NCBI GenBank assembly: GCA_947630865.1 | Contig: CANRJE010000079.1 | Location: forward strand, 1-6,190 | Length of the DNA stretch: 6,190 nucleotides | Reading direction: 5' to 3' | From: an uncultured Bacilli bacterium | Lineage (GTDB): Bacteria; Bacillota_I; Bacilli_A; RF39; UBA660 | In this document: positions 1-6,114 of the stretch, piece by piece | Position numbering within the stretch: the stretch's first letter is position 1 | How the letters are laid out: every line of letters begins with the position of its first letter | Translations under genes and position numbers: made by a program | The notes under the pieces: generated by a model | The model's input: only the letters and a program-made list of their open reading frames with translations | Told to the model about the DNA's origin: nothing | Databases searched by the model: none

Positions 1-4
1 TGCT

Positions 5-44
5 AAAAAAAGATGAATTTGTTTATAACTTTTTCATCTTTTTT
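5..44 (-). terminator. Intrinsic terminator at the end of the fmt-polA operon
   Basis: A perfect 12-bp inverted repeat (6-17 against 33-44) encloses a 15-nt loop. The core GATGAA/TTCATC is flanked by A and T tracts on both sides. Read on the minus strand the stem is followed by seven T's (11-5), the layout of an intrinsic terminator for the operon whose last gene stops about 110 nt upstream. The symmetry means it could also stop transcription coming from the left on the plus strand. The stem is AT-rich and the loop is long, so it is not a strong terminator on sequence alone. Confidence 0.6.
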
Positions 45-89
45 CTTGTCAAGTATTTTTTTAACCGAAACTCAAAAAAACACAAAGAA

Positions 90-129
90 AACAATATTAG
101 TATATTATTTCTATGTGTCTTATATTGTT
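90..129 (-). repeat. 8-bp inverted repeat in the operon 3' untranslated region
   Basis: AACAATAT at 90-97 is matched by ATATTGTT at 122-129 around a 24-nt spacer. It lies between the stop codon of the small helical gene and the terminator at 5-44. It could form a loose stem in the 3' end of the message, but 8 bp of A/T-rich repeat in such AT-rich DNA may be chance. Confidence 0.3.
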
Positions 130-154
130 GCTTTTAGATATATTATTTATAATT

Positions 155-580
155 TTATTTTTCTTTTCTTGCAGTAATTCCAATTTCATTTAAAAAATTA
201 GCATTATTTAAATCCCGAGTTTTCTTAATATCATTTTCAAAAGAATTATCCATTTGCATTTTATTAATTGCTTTTTGTAGTAACTCAATTTCTTCTTTTG
301 TTAATTCTTTTGTATCATTTAAAGGTTCAAGAGTTAAATGTTCAACTTCATTAACTAAATTAGGAACATTAAATTCTTCTTCAAATTCTTTAGCAATATT
401 TAAATTTCTTTGATATTTTAAAGCTAATTCTTCTTCATATTCTTTTAAAGCTTTTGATTCTAAATAATTAATATCATTTCTTTTTTGTCTTATTTGTCTA
501 ATTGCTCTAAATTCTCTTAAAATTTCTATTCCTGCTTTTTTTATATTTTCTACTTCTTTTTCTAAACTATCTCTTTCCAT
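155..580 (-). CDS. Small charged helical/coiled-coil protein, unknown function
   Basis: This 141-aa protein is not one I recognise. It is soluble, with no signal peptide, membrane segment or cysteine. Residues 1-70 are dominated by Lys, Glu, Arg and Leu with heptad-like spacing, for example the stretch KALKEYEEELALKYQR, so a long helix or coiled coil is likely. A short linker (about 71-90, with Asn-Val-Pro) is followed by a second charged helical part and a basic tail ending ARKEK. It is the last gene of the operon, 9 nt after polA. Its ribosome site (AGGGAGG, 591-585) overlaps the polA TAG stop, which fixes the start at 580 and suggests coupling to polA translation. Stop is TAA. Position next to polA hints at, but does not prove, a DNA-related role. 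That it is a real gene is likely because of the ribosome site and length. Confidence 0.75.
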   Translation of the reverse strand: MERDSLEKEVENIKKAGIEILREFRAIRQIRQKRNDINYLESKALKEYEEELALKYQRNLNIAKEFEEEFNVPNLVNEVEHLTLEPLNDTKELTKEEIELLQKAINKMQMDNSFENDIKKTRDLNNANFLNEIGITARKEK

Positions 581-589
581 AATTCCTCC

Positions 590-3190
590 CTATTTGGCAT
601 CATACCAATTATCTCCTATTTCATAATCAACTTCTAAAGGAACATCAAGTTTATAAGTTGTTGTCATTATTCTTGTTACTAAATCTCTTAATGTTTCAAT
701 CTCATCTTCTGCTACTTCAAAGACTAATTCATCATGAACTTGAACTAACATCTTACTCTTTAAGTTTAATTTTTTCATCTCTCTATCAATTTCAACCATT
801 GCTTTCTTTAAAATATCTGCCGCTGTTCCCTGAATAGGTGTATTTAAAGCCATTCTTTCTCCACTTTGTCTAATTATATAATTCTTATTATTGATTTCTT
901 CAATAATACGTTTTCTGTTCATAAGTGTTTTTACATATCCATTATTATAAGCTTCTCTTACTAAAGAGTTCATATAATCTTTAATTCCTGGAAAAGTTTC
1001 TAAATATTTATCAATGAATGTCTTAGCCTCATCAATATTAATACCTAAATCTTCTGATAATCCAAAACTTGAAATACCATAGATTATACCAAAATTAACC
1101 GCTTTTGCTTTTCTTCGCATATTTTTATCAACATCTTGAACTGGAACATTAAAAATTTGACTAGCTGTTTTAGTATGAATATCAATTCCATTTTTAAATG
1201 CATTAATCATATCAGTAGCTCTTGCCATATGAGCAAAAACACGAAGTTCAATTTGAGAATAATCAAATGAAGCAATCTTAAAACCACTACTCGGAATAAA
1301 ACCTTTTCTAATTAATTTACCAAGTTCATCACGAATTGGAATATTTTGTAAATTTGGTCTTTCACTAGATAATCTCCCTGTTCTAGTTAAAGTTTGATTA
1401 TAAATTGTATGAATTTTTAAATCTTCACCTACTTCATTAATAATTCCAACTACATAATTAGATTTCATTTTCGAAATAGCTCGATATTCTAGAATTAAAT
1501 TAACTATTTCATATTTATCTTTTAATTTATCTAAAATATCTTTACTAGTTGAATAACTATCACCTTTAATTCTCTTAGGATAAGGAATATTTAAAGTTTT
1601 AAATAAAACATCTGCTAATTGTTTAGGAGATAAAATATTGAACTTTAAACCAGCAATATTATAAATCATTTCTTCTAATTTTAAGAGATTTTTATCTAAA
1701 CTTTTTCCCATTTCTTCTAGATAATTAATATCAATTAAAAAACCATTTTTTTCCATATCAGCTAATACATAACTTAAAGGAAGTTCTAAATCATGATATA
1801 AAGAAACCATTTCTTCATGTTCTAATTCTTCTAAAAATTTAGGAAATTCGTTATATAAAAATTCAGATTTTAAAACTATTTCTCTTATATAATTATCATC
1901 GTTTGGATATCTACAAGTTATCTCTGTTCCATATAATTTATCATAGAATTTTATATCATATTGATAACTATTAGCTAAATAAGCAATATCAGTTTTTATG
2001 TTTTTATTTAATAAATAACCTATTAATATCATATCATCTATATTCTTATCGATAGAAATATTATATTTATCAAAAACATAAAGTAACTTTTTTAAATCAT
2101 AAGTATATTTCTTTTTAGAATCATTAAAAATATTTGAATCTTTTAATAACATAAAAGGTACATAATAACTATTATCTTTATCTTTTAAACTAACTCCAAG
2201 TGGTGTATCAGTATGATAATTATAACCTAATGTCTCTAAATATATTGCATAAGGTTCTGTTAATTTTATTTCATCTAAATTTTCTACAATTTTAAAATTT
2301 ATTTCTTGGGGTTTTTGATTAGTTTCAGTATTTAACTTTTTCAAAAGAGAATAAAATTCTAATTCCGTTAAGATTTTTTCATATTCATGAGTATTAAGTC
2401 CTAAATATTTAATATCATCTAAATCTAATTTAATAGGTACTTCACGATAAATCGTTGCAATATCATAACTCATATAAGCATTATCTTTATCTGTTATTAA
2501 TTTTTCTTGAAGTTTTGGAGAAATTAATTTCATATTTTCATATACACCATCTAAATCTTTATATTTTTGAATTAAAGAAATAGCTGTTTTTTCACCTATT
2601 CCTTTAACCCCTGGAATATTGTCACTTGCATCTCCCATTAAAGCTTTTAAATCAACCATTTTTTTAGGATCTTCGATACCATAAACTTCAAAGAATTTTT
2701 TCTTATCCATCATAATATAATCATTTGATTTTAAAAGTTTAACTGTTACTTTATCGGATATTAATTGTAATAAATCTTTATCACTTGAAACAATTAAAGC
2801 TTCAGTATCTGGAGTTTTATCAACATATGAAGCAAATGTTCCTATAATATCATCAGCTTCATAGTTATCAATCATAAAATATTTTATCCCCATTGCAAGA
2901 GATAATTCATATGCAACAGGAAATTGTTTTTTTAAATCATCTGGTGTTTCACTTCTTCCAGCTTTATAAACTTGATATTTATCATGTCTAAAAGTTTTTC
3001 CTTTATCAAAAGCAATCATGATATGAGTTGGATTTTCTTCATATATGATTTTATTTAACATATTAATAAGTCCATATAAACCATTAGTTGGAAAATTTTT
3101 AGAATTTCGCATTAAACTTCCACTATAAGCTGTTGCATAATAACTTCTAAATAATAAATTATTTCCATCAATTAATACTACTTTATTCAT
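590..3190 (-). CDS. polA: DNA polymerase I (5' nuclease plus polymerase; inactive proofreading domain)
   Basis: This 866-aa family A polymerase fills gaps, removes Okazaki primers and acts in excision repair in the cytoplasm. The N-terminal 5' nuclease (about 1-290) keeps its metal-binding acids: D8 in IDGNN, D62 in AFDKG, E111/D113/D114 in YEADD, D137/D139 in SSDKD and D187/D190 in GDASDN, followed by a helix-hairpin-helix (194-203). The middle domain (about 296-476) is a degenerate 3'-5' exonuclease: only E319 of the expected acidic residues seems to remain. The polymerase part (477-866) has motif A DYSQIELR (D643), the O-helix RRKAKAVNFGIIYG (K696, F700, Y704) and motif C VHDEL (D820, E821). 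Length is usual for Bacillota PolA. I chose ATG at 3190 rather than the in-frame ATG at 3202 because GGAG at 3200-3197 is correctly spaced for 3190. The gene overlaps the upstream stop codon by 8 nt. Confidence 0.97.
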   Translation of the reverse strand: MNKVVLIDGNNLLFRSYYATAYSGSLMRNSKNFPTNGLYGLINMLNKIIYEENPTHIMIAFDKGKTFRHDKYQVYKAGRSETPDDLKKQFPVAYELSLAMGIKYFMIDNYEADDIIGTFASYVDKTPDTEALIVSSDKDLLQLISDKVTVKLLKSNDYIMMDKKKFFEVYGIEDPKKMVDLKALMGDASDNIPGVKGIGEKTAISLIQKYKDLDGVYENMKLISPKLQEKLITDKDNAYMSYDIATIYREVPIKLDLDDIKYLGLNTHEYEKILTELEFYSLLKKLNTETNQKPQEINFKIVENLDEIKLTEPYAIYLETLGYNYHTDTPLGVSLKDKDNSYYVPFMLLKDSNIFNDSKKKYTYDLKKLLYVFDKYNISIDKNIDDMILIGYLLNKNIKTDIAYLANSYQYDIKFYDKLYGTEITCRYPNDDNYIREIVLKSEFLYNEFPKFLEELEHEEMVSLYHDLELPLSYVLADMEKNGFLIDINYLEEMGKSLDKNLLKLEEMIYNIAGLKFNILSPKQLADVLFKTLNIPYPKRIKGDSYSTSKDILDKLKDKYEIVNLILEYRAISKMKSNYVVGIINEVGEDLKIHTIYNQTLTRTGRLSSERPNLQNIPIRDELGKLIRKGFIPSSGFKIASFDYSQIELRVFAHMARATDMINAFKNGIDIHTKTASQIFNVPVQDVDKNMRRKAKAVNFGIIYGISSFGLSEDLGINIDEAKTFIDKYLETFPGIKDYMNSLVREAYNNGYVKTLMNRKRIIEEINNKNYIIRQSGERMALNTPIQGTAADILKKAMVEIDREMKKLNLKSKMLVQVHDELVFEVAEDEIETLRDLVTRIMTTTYKLDVPLEVDYEIGDNWYDAK

Positions 3191-3869
3191 AATTTTCTCC
3201 ATATTCTATTGTTATTATATAAGTATTTTCAGAATCATTTTTTTTCATATAATTAGCTAAATTCATTTTTAATGATTGAACTTTTTTATTTTTATCAGTT
3301 TTAACAGTTATTTCATTTATCTCTATACTATTTTTTTCTTCATTCAAAATATTTCCTAATTCTTGATTAGTAATTTCATAATTATATTCATATTCATTAG
3401 TACTAGGAAATTTAACTTCACTTTTTAAAGTACTAGTTTTTATAATTCTTTTTAGTTCATAAATATCTAAGAACTCTAAATGTTCTACAGGATTATTTTC
3501 TTCTTCACTTTCTAATTTTTTATTATCATCATATAAATAATTATAAGTATTAACTCCATTTGTTAAAATAATCATATCTTGTGATTTTTCACCATCATAA
3601 GTATTTTTTTCTAAACCATTATCAATAGTATATTTAAATTTATATACTTCATTTTCTAAATTATTAGTTGCAAATGGTAAACTACTATCAATATTACTAG
3701 AATTATCTAAAGAATTATTACTTAATTCAGAGTTATTTGGCATAAAGAAAAGAAAAATGATAATAAAAAAGATAAGATAGAAAATTACAAATGAATATTT
3801 TTTTCCTTTTTCACTTCTTAACCATTTATATACTGATTTTATAGTTATATTTCCTTTCTCATCTCTCAT
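3183..3869 (-). CDS. Single-pass membrane protein with extracytoplasmic domain, unknown function
   Basis: This 228-aa protein is not a family I recognise. A basic cytoplasmic N-terminus (1-24, containing RSEKGKK) leads into one long hydrophobic helix at about 25-43 (Phe/Ile/Leu-rich), then an Asn/Ser-rich linker (about 45-63) and a C-terminal domain (64-228) of alternating strand-like Tyr/Thr/Ile/Lys stretches. The positive-inside rule puts the C-terminal domain outside the cell. There is no cysteine, so it is not a lipoprotein, and no cleavage site is obvious, so it is probably a signal-anchored protein. The start at 3869 is supported by AGGAG at 3880-3876, located in the last codons of fmt; only 1 nt separates the fmt stop from this ATG. 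Its end overlaps polA by 8 nt. A ligand-binding or envelope role is possible, but nothing catalytic is visible. Confidence 0.85.
   Translation of the reverse strand: MRDEKGNITIKSVYKWLRSEKGKKYSFVIFYLIFFIIIFLFFMPNNSELSNNSLDNSSNIDSSLPFATNNLENEVYKFKYTIDNGLEKNTYDGEKSQDMIILTNGVNTYNYLYDDNKKLESEEENNPVEHLEFLDIYELKRIIKTSTLKSEVKFPSTNEYEYNYEITNQELGNILNEEKNSIEINEITVKTDKNKKVQSLKMNLANYMKKNDSENTYIITIEYGENYE
3191..3200 (-). promoter_or_regulatory. polA ribosome binding site inside the upstream gene
   Basis: GGAG (3200-3197) plus a 6-nt spacer precedes the ATG at 3190. The site lies in the last codons of the membrane-protein gene, whose TAA (3185-3183) sits inside the first polA codons as ATGAATAA. An upstream ATG at 3202 would place this GGAG inside the coding region and has no good site of its own, so the shorter polA start is preferred. 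The arrangement implies that ribosomes finishing the upstream gene can restart on polA. Confidence 0.75.
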
Positions 3870-3870
3870 A

Positions 3871-4821
3871 TTACACTCCTTTATTTACAATAATACCAGT
3901 TAATTCTTCTTTATTTCCATTTAAAAAGTTAGAAACATCCATACGTTTTTTACCTTCCATTTTTATATTGGTAACTTTAATTAAACCATCATTTACTTTA
4001 ATATAAAAAGCTTTTTTATCAACTTTAACTATTTCCCCATTTGTCTTATCTTTAAAAGTATTATCATTTATTATTTCAGCTCCATAAACTTTAACTGTTT
4101 TATTATCTAAAAGAAAGTAACTACCTGGAAAAGGATTTAAACCTCGAATTTGATTATAGATTTCTCTAGAACTTTTATTAAAATCAATTAATTCTTCTTC
4201 TCTTGTTATATTATATCCATATGTAACTTCAAGAGGATTTTGTTTTATACGTTTGTTTTCTCCTTTAATAATAGAAGGTAAAGTCTTAAGTAATAAACTA
4301 CTACCTAATTCACTTAATTTATCATGTAAAGTTAGATAAGTATCATCATCTTTAATTACAATACTTTCGGAATCAATAATATCTCCTGAATCCATACCTT
4401 GATCCATATACATAATTGTAATTCCTGTTATACTATCTCCATTTAAAATAGCATGATGAATTGGTGCTCCCCCTCTTAACTTAGGAAGAAGAGAGGCATG
4501 AACATTAATACAACCATATTTGGGATAATCAAGAATAGCCTTTGGAATAATTTGTCCATAAGCACATGTTATAATAATATCTGGATTAAGCTTTAAAATA
4601 TCATCATAGTCTTCTTTAATATTATTAGGTTGAAATACTTTTATATTATTATTTAAAGCAACTTCTTTTATTCTTGGATAAGTAATTTCTTTTTTTCTTC
4701 CAACAACCTTATCAGGTTGAGATACTACTCCTATAACTTTTGTGTTTTTTATTAACATTTCTAAAATTTTAACACTAAATTCTGGAGTTCCCATGAATAC
4801 TACTTTTAAGTCCTTTAACAT
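3871..4821 (-). CDS. fmt: Methionyl-tRNA formyltransferase
   Basis: This 316-aa cytoplasmic enzyme transfers a formyl group from 10-formyltetrahydrofolate to Met-tRNA(fMet), making the initiator for bacterial translation. The N-terminal Rossmann-like formyltransferase domain (about 1-205) starts with VVFMGTPEFS (7-16), has the tRNA-contacting loop region QPDKVVGRKKEITYPRIKEVA (around 35-55), and shows the catalytic Asn106, His108 and Asp144 in INVHASLLPKLRGGAP and MDQGMDSGDII. The C-terminal OB-like domain follows the linker ITREEELIDF and carries IRGLNPFPGSY (225-235). Length and residue numbering match the E. coli enzyme well. It is the first gene of the operon. The ribosome site is modest (GGTGAT a few bases before ATG at 4821); the start is still sensible because the first strand begins at residue 5. 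The end supplies the ribosome site for the next gene. Confidence 0.97.
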   Translation of the reverse strand: MLKDLKVVFMGTPEFSVKILEMLIKNTKVIGVVSQPDKVVGRKKEITYPRIKEVALNNNIKVFQPNNIKEDYDDILKLNPDIIITCAYGQIIPKAILDYPKYGCINVHASLLPKLRGGAPIHHAILNGDSITGITIMYMDQGMDSGDIIDSESIVIKDDDTYLTLHDKLSELGSSLLLKTLPSIIKGENKRIKQNPLEVTYGYNITREEELIDFNKSSREIYNQIRGLNPFPGSYFLLDNKTVKVYGAEIINDNTFKDKTNGEIVKVDKKAFYIKVNDGLIKVTNIKMEGKKRMDVSNFLNGNKEELTGIIVNKGV

Positions 4822-5024
4822 ATTATCACCATCAAGATAATTTTATCATAAATGACTTAAAAATAATAGAAAATATTACCAATTTCTCTGAAAAAGAAAA
4901 ATCTTAATTAACATTTTAAACTTAAATCAGTCTTTTTAAACATATAAAAATATTATTATAAAAAAAGATGTTATGATGAAATACGTGGTTTAATTACCAA
5001 AAAATAAAGTTTGGAGGAGCAGTT
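4822..5024. other. Divergent intergenic region between fmt and the LytTR regulator
   Basis: This 203-nt gap must carry the promoters of the leftward fmt operon and the rightward regulator. Plus-strand -10-like boxes occur at 4954-4959 (TATTAT) and 4972-4977 (TATGAT), neither with a convincing -35. A short dyad TGGT-6-ACCA lies at 4986-4999, close to the regulator start. The ribosome site GGAGGA at 5013-5018, 6 nt before the GTG at 5025, is strong. I see no conserved RNA structure, tRNA or convincing small gene here. Confidence 0.5.
4845..4873 (-). promoter_or_regulatory. Possible promoter of the fmt-polA operon
   Basis: On the minus strand TATGAT (4850-4845) followed by AAAATT resembles a sigma-A -10 box about 24 nt before the fmt ATG. 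Seventeen bases upstream lies TTTTCT (4873-4868), a poor -35. In AT-rich DNA such matches are common, so only the general location (the 200-nt divergent gap) is reasonably safe. Confidence 0.35.
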
Positions 5025-5744
5025 GTGATAAACTTTATAATTGTTGATGAATTAAATTTTTGGCTTTCTTTAATTGATGAAAAAATAAATCAAATTATTT
5101 TTAATACTAATCTTAAATATCATATTTATAAATTTAATGATTTTAATAATAATTTTTTTAAATTAGTTTTTTCAAATCTTGAAAATAAAGTATATATTTT
5201 AGCTGATAGAACTAAGTTTCATAATGGAATTGAAATAGCTAAAAGAATCCGTTCAATTGATAAATTAGCTGAAATAATTTTTTTAAGTAATTCTTATGAT
5301 ACTAACTATGTAAATTTTTTTCTAACTAGTTCTATAAAAGCCATGGGTTTTATAGAAAAAAGTAATTTTTCTTTATTAGATTTAAAATTAGAAGAGATTG
5401 TTAGAAGTTTTCATTTAGATAAAATAATTAAGATTAATTCTTCTTCTAATTCTTCTATTATAAAAATATCTGATATTTTATATATTGAATCAAAGAATCG
5501 AGAAACTTTTATTCATACAGTTAATTCTATTATAAAAACAACAAAAAGTCTAAAATACTTTGAAAATCTTTTAAATACTGAATGTGATTTTTTTATTAGA
5601 ACTCATAAAGCTTGTATTGTAAATATTTATAATGTTATAAATTTTAATTTTAAAGATAAAGAAATAATTTTCTTTAATAATAAAAAATGTCTTTTACTAT
5701 CTAAAAGTTATAAAGGTATTATTAAAGAAAAAATTGGAAAATAA
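5025..5744 (+). CDS. AgrA/LytR-type response regulator (receiver + LytTR domain)
   Basis: This 239-aa protein is a likely transcription regulator. The receiver (about 1-125) has the acidic pair D8/E9 in FIIVDE, S88 in IIFLSNS and K112 in GFIEKS, the switch and phosphate-contact positions of the family. Its probable phospho-acceptor is D61 at the end of the strand VYILAD, but the following loop (RTKFHNG) is shorter than usual. A Ser/Asn linker (139-144) leads to a LytTR DNA-binding domain (about 134-237) with ILYIES (151-156), FIRTHKACIVN (190-200) and a C-terminal FNNKKCLLLSKSYKG. Overall order and length resemble AgrA (238 aa). Translation starts at GTG with a strong GGAGGA site. No histidine kinase or peptide signal gene is in the window, so the input is unknown. 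It stands alone on the plus strand, diverging from fmt and converging on a holin-like gene. Confidence 0.9.
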   Translation: MINFIIVDELNFWLSLIDEKINQIIFNTNLKYHIYKFNDFNNNFFKLVFSNLENKVYILADRTKFHNGIEIAKRIRSIDKLAEIIFLSNSYDTNYVNFFLTSSIKAMGFIEKSNFSLLDLKLEEIVRSFHLDKIIKINSSSNSSIIKISDILYIESKNRETFIHTVNSIIKTTKSLKYFENLLNTECDFFIRTHKACIVNIYNVINFNFKDKEIIFFNNKKCLLLSKSYKGIIKEKIGK

Positions 5745-5778
5745 AAATTACTAAGCAACTTCTTTCTTAGCAATTTTT
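5743..5778. terminator. Shared bidirectional terminator between converging genes
   Basis: A 13-position stem (5743-5755 against 5766-5778) has one A-C mismatch and a 10-nt loop. Its core is CTAAG/CTTAG. On the plus strand the right arm ends in a T run (5774-5779), suited to ending the LytTR transcript; on the minus strand the complementary arm ends in T's (5747-5743), suited to ending the holin transcript. The hairpin overlaps the last codons and the TAG of the holin gene and starts at the stop codon of the regulator, so only 6 nt are truly intergenic. Confidence 0.75.
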
Positions 5779-6005
5779 TCTATATTATGAAATATATCAT
5801 ATACTCCACCTGCCATAATACCAGATGTTATAATAGCTGCATTTAAGTCTTTTGTGATAATCCATTCAACTATGGCAACAATGATACCTATTCCAAGATT
5901 TTGAAGTGGAATAAGTTCATTTTTAATAAAAGTACTTTTCTTTGAGAAAAAACCTAAAATCATCGTAACAACAAAAGTTACAATTGTTACTATATCAAAC
6001 GTCAT
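5751..6005 (-). CDS. Holin-like small membrane protein
   Basis: This 84-aa protein has three predicted membrane helices at about 5-20, 34-51 and 56-72, a basic loop SKKSTFIKNE (21-30) between the first two and a charged C-tail ending KKEVA. The pattern (hydrophobic first helix, Lys-rich loop, IPLQNLGIGI, then a Gly/Ala/Ser-rich third helix with SGIMAGGVYDIF) resembles the phage holin superfamily of Bacillota (A118/Hol44-type). Holins form membrane lesions that release or activate cell-wall hydrolases. Family membership is from pattern recall, not a search. The start is supported by AAGGGGG (6017-6011), 5 nt before ATG. No endolysin or other phage gene is nearby. It lies downstream of the tRNA-Ala terminator, so it needs its own promoter. 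It could be a phage remnant or a domesticated host gene. Confidence 0.75.
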   Translation of the reverse strand: MTFDIVTIVTFVVTMILGFFSKKSTFIKNELIPLQNLGIGIIVAIVEWIITKDLNAAIITSGIMAGGVYDIFHNIEKIAKKEVA

Positions 6006-6017
6006 ATTATCCCCCTT

Positions 6018-6043
6018 GATAAATAATATGATATTTTTTTATC
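6018..6043. promoter_or_regulatory. Imperfect dyad upstream of the holin-like gene
   Basis: GATAAATAATAT (6018-6029) is mirrored by ATATTTTTTTATC (6031-6043) with one inserted base, centred on G6030. It sits immediately upstream of the GGGGG ribosome site and overlaps -10-like boxes on the minus strand (TATTAT 6028-6023, TATCAT 6033-6028). It could be an operator or a weak leader hairpin, but it is almost all A/T and may be chance. No credible -35 is seen. Confidence 0.25.
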
Positions 6044-6082
6044 TTTATGTTTTTTTAAAGAAATATTAATATTTATAAAAAT

Positions 6083-6105
6083 AAAAACCTTGAAAATCAA
6101 GGTTT
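6083..6105 (-). terminator. Intrinsic terminator of tRNA-Ala
   Basis: A perfect 9-bp stem AAACCTTGA/TCAAGGTTT (6105-6097 with 6093-6085) with a 3-nt loop is followed on the minus strand by a T-rich stretch continuing past 6083. It begins about 10 nt after the tRNA CCA end, so it most likely ends the tRNA transcript and insulates the holin-like gene downstream. Confidence 0.85.
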
Positions 6106-6114
6106 ATTACAAAT

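Noticed and set aside
45..154. Possible small RNA or gene in the stretch after the operon end.
   Set aside because: No ribosome site, no coding frame of note and no promoter with both boxes on either strand; only the weak inverted repeat already listed.
4973..4993. A mini reading frame (MMKYVV) upstream of the regulator as a leader or signal peptide.
   Set aside because: Only six codons, with no good ribosome site; expected by chance.
5006..5014. AAAGTTTGG fits the recalled LytTR-binding half-site consensus just before the regulator start, with a partial GTTT copy 21 bp upstream.
   Set aside because: The consensus is loose, a single match in 200 bp of AT-rich DNA is quite likely by chance, and the second copy matches poorly. 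No similar pair exists upstream of the holin-like gene.
5011..5021. TTGGAGGAGCA matches 10 of 11 bases of the tRNA-Ala 3' end region (6114-6124), as if an integration att repeat flanked the regulator and holin genes.
   Set aside because: The match is short, is largely the GGAGG ribosome site, and does not extend into the T arm as integration cores usually do. No integrase is present.
155..6005. Alternative genetic code with TGA as tryptophan, suggested by the AT-richness.
   Set aside because: The tryptophans checked are all TGG and all frames are closed by TAA or TAG without needing TGA readthrough. The lack of TGA stops in six genes is not informative.
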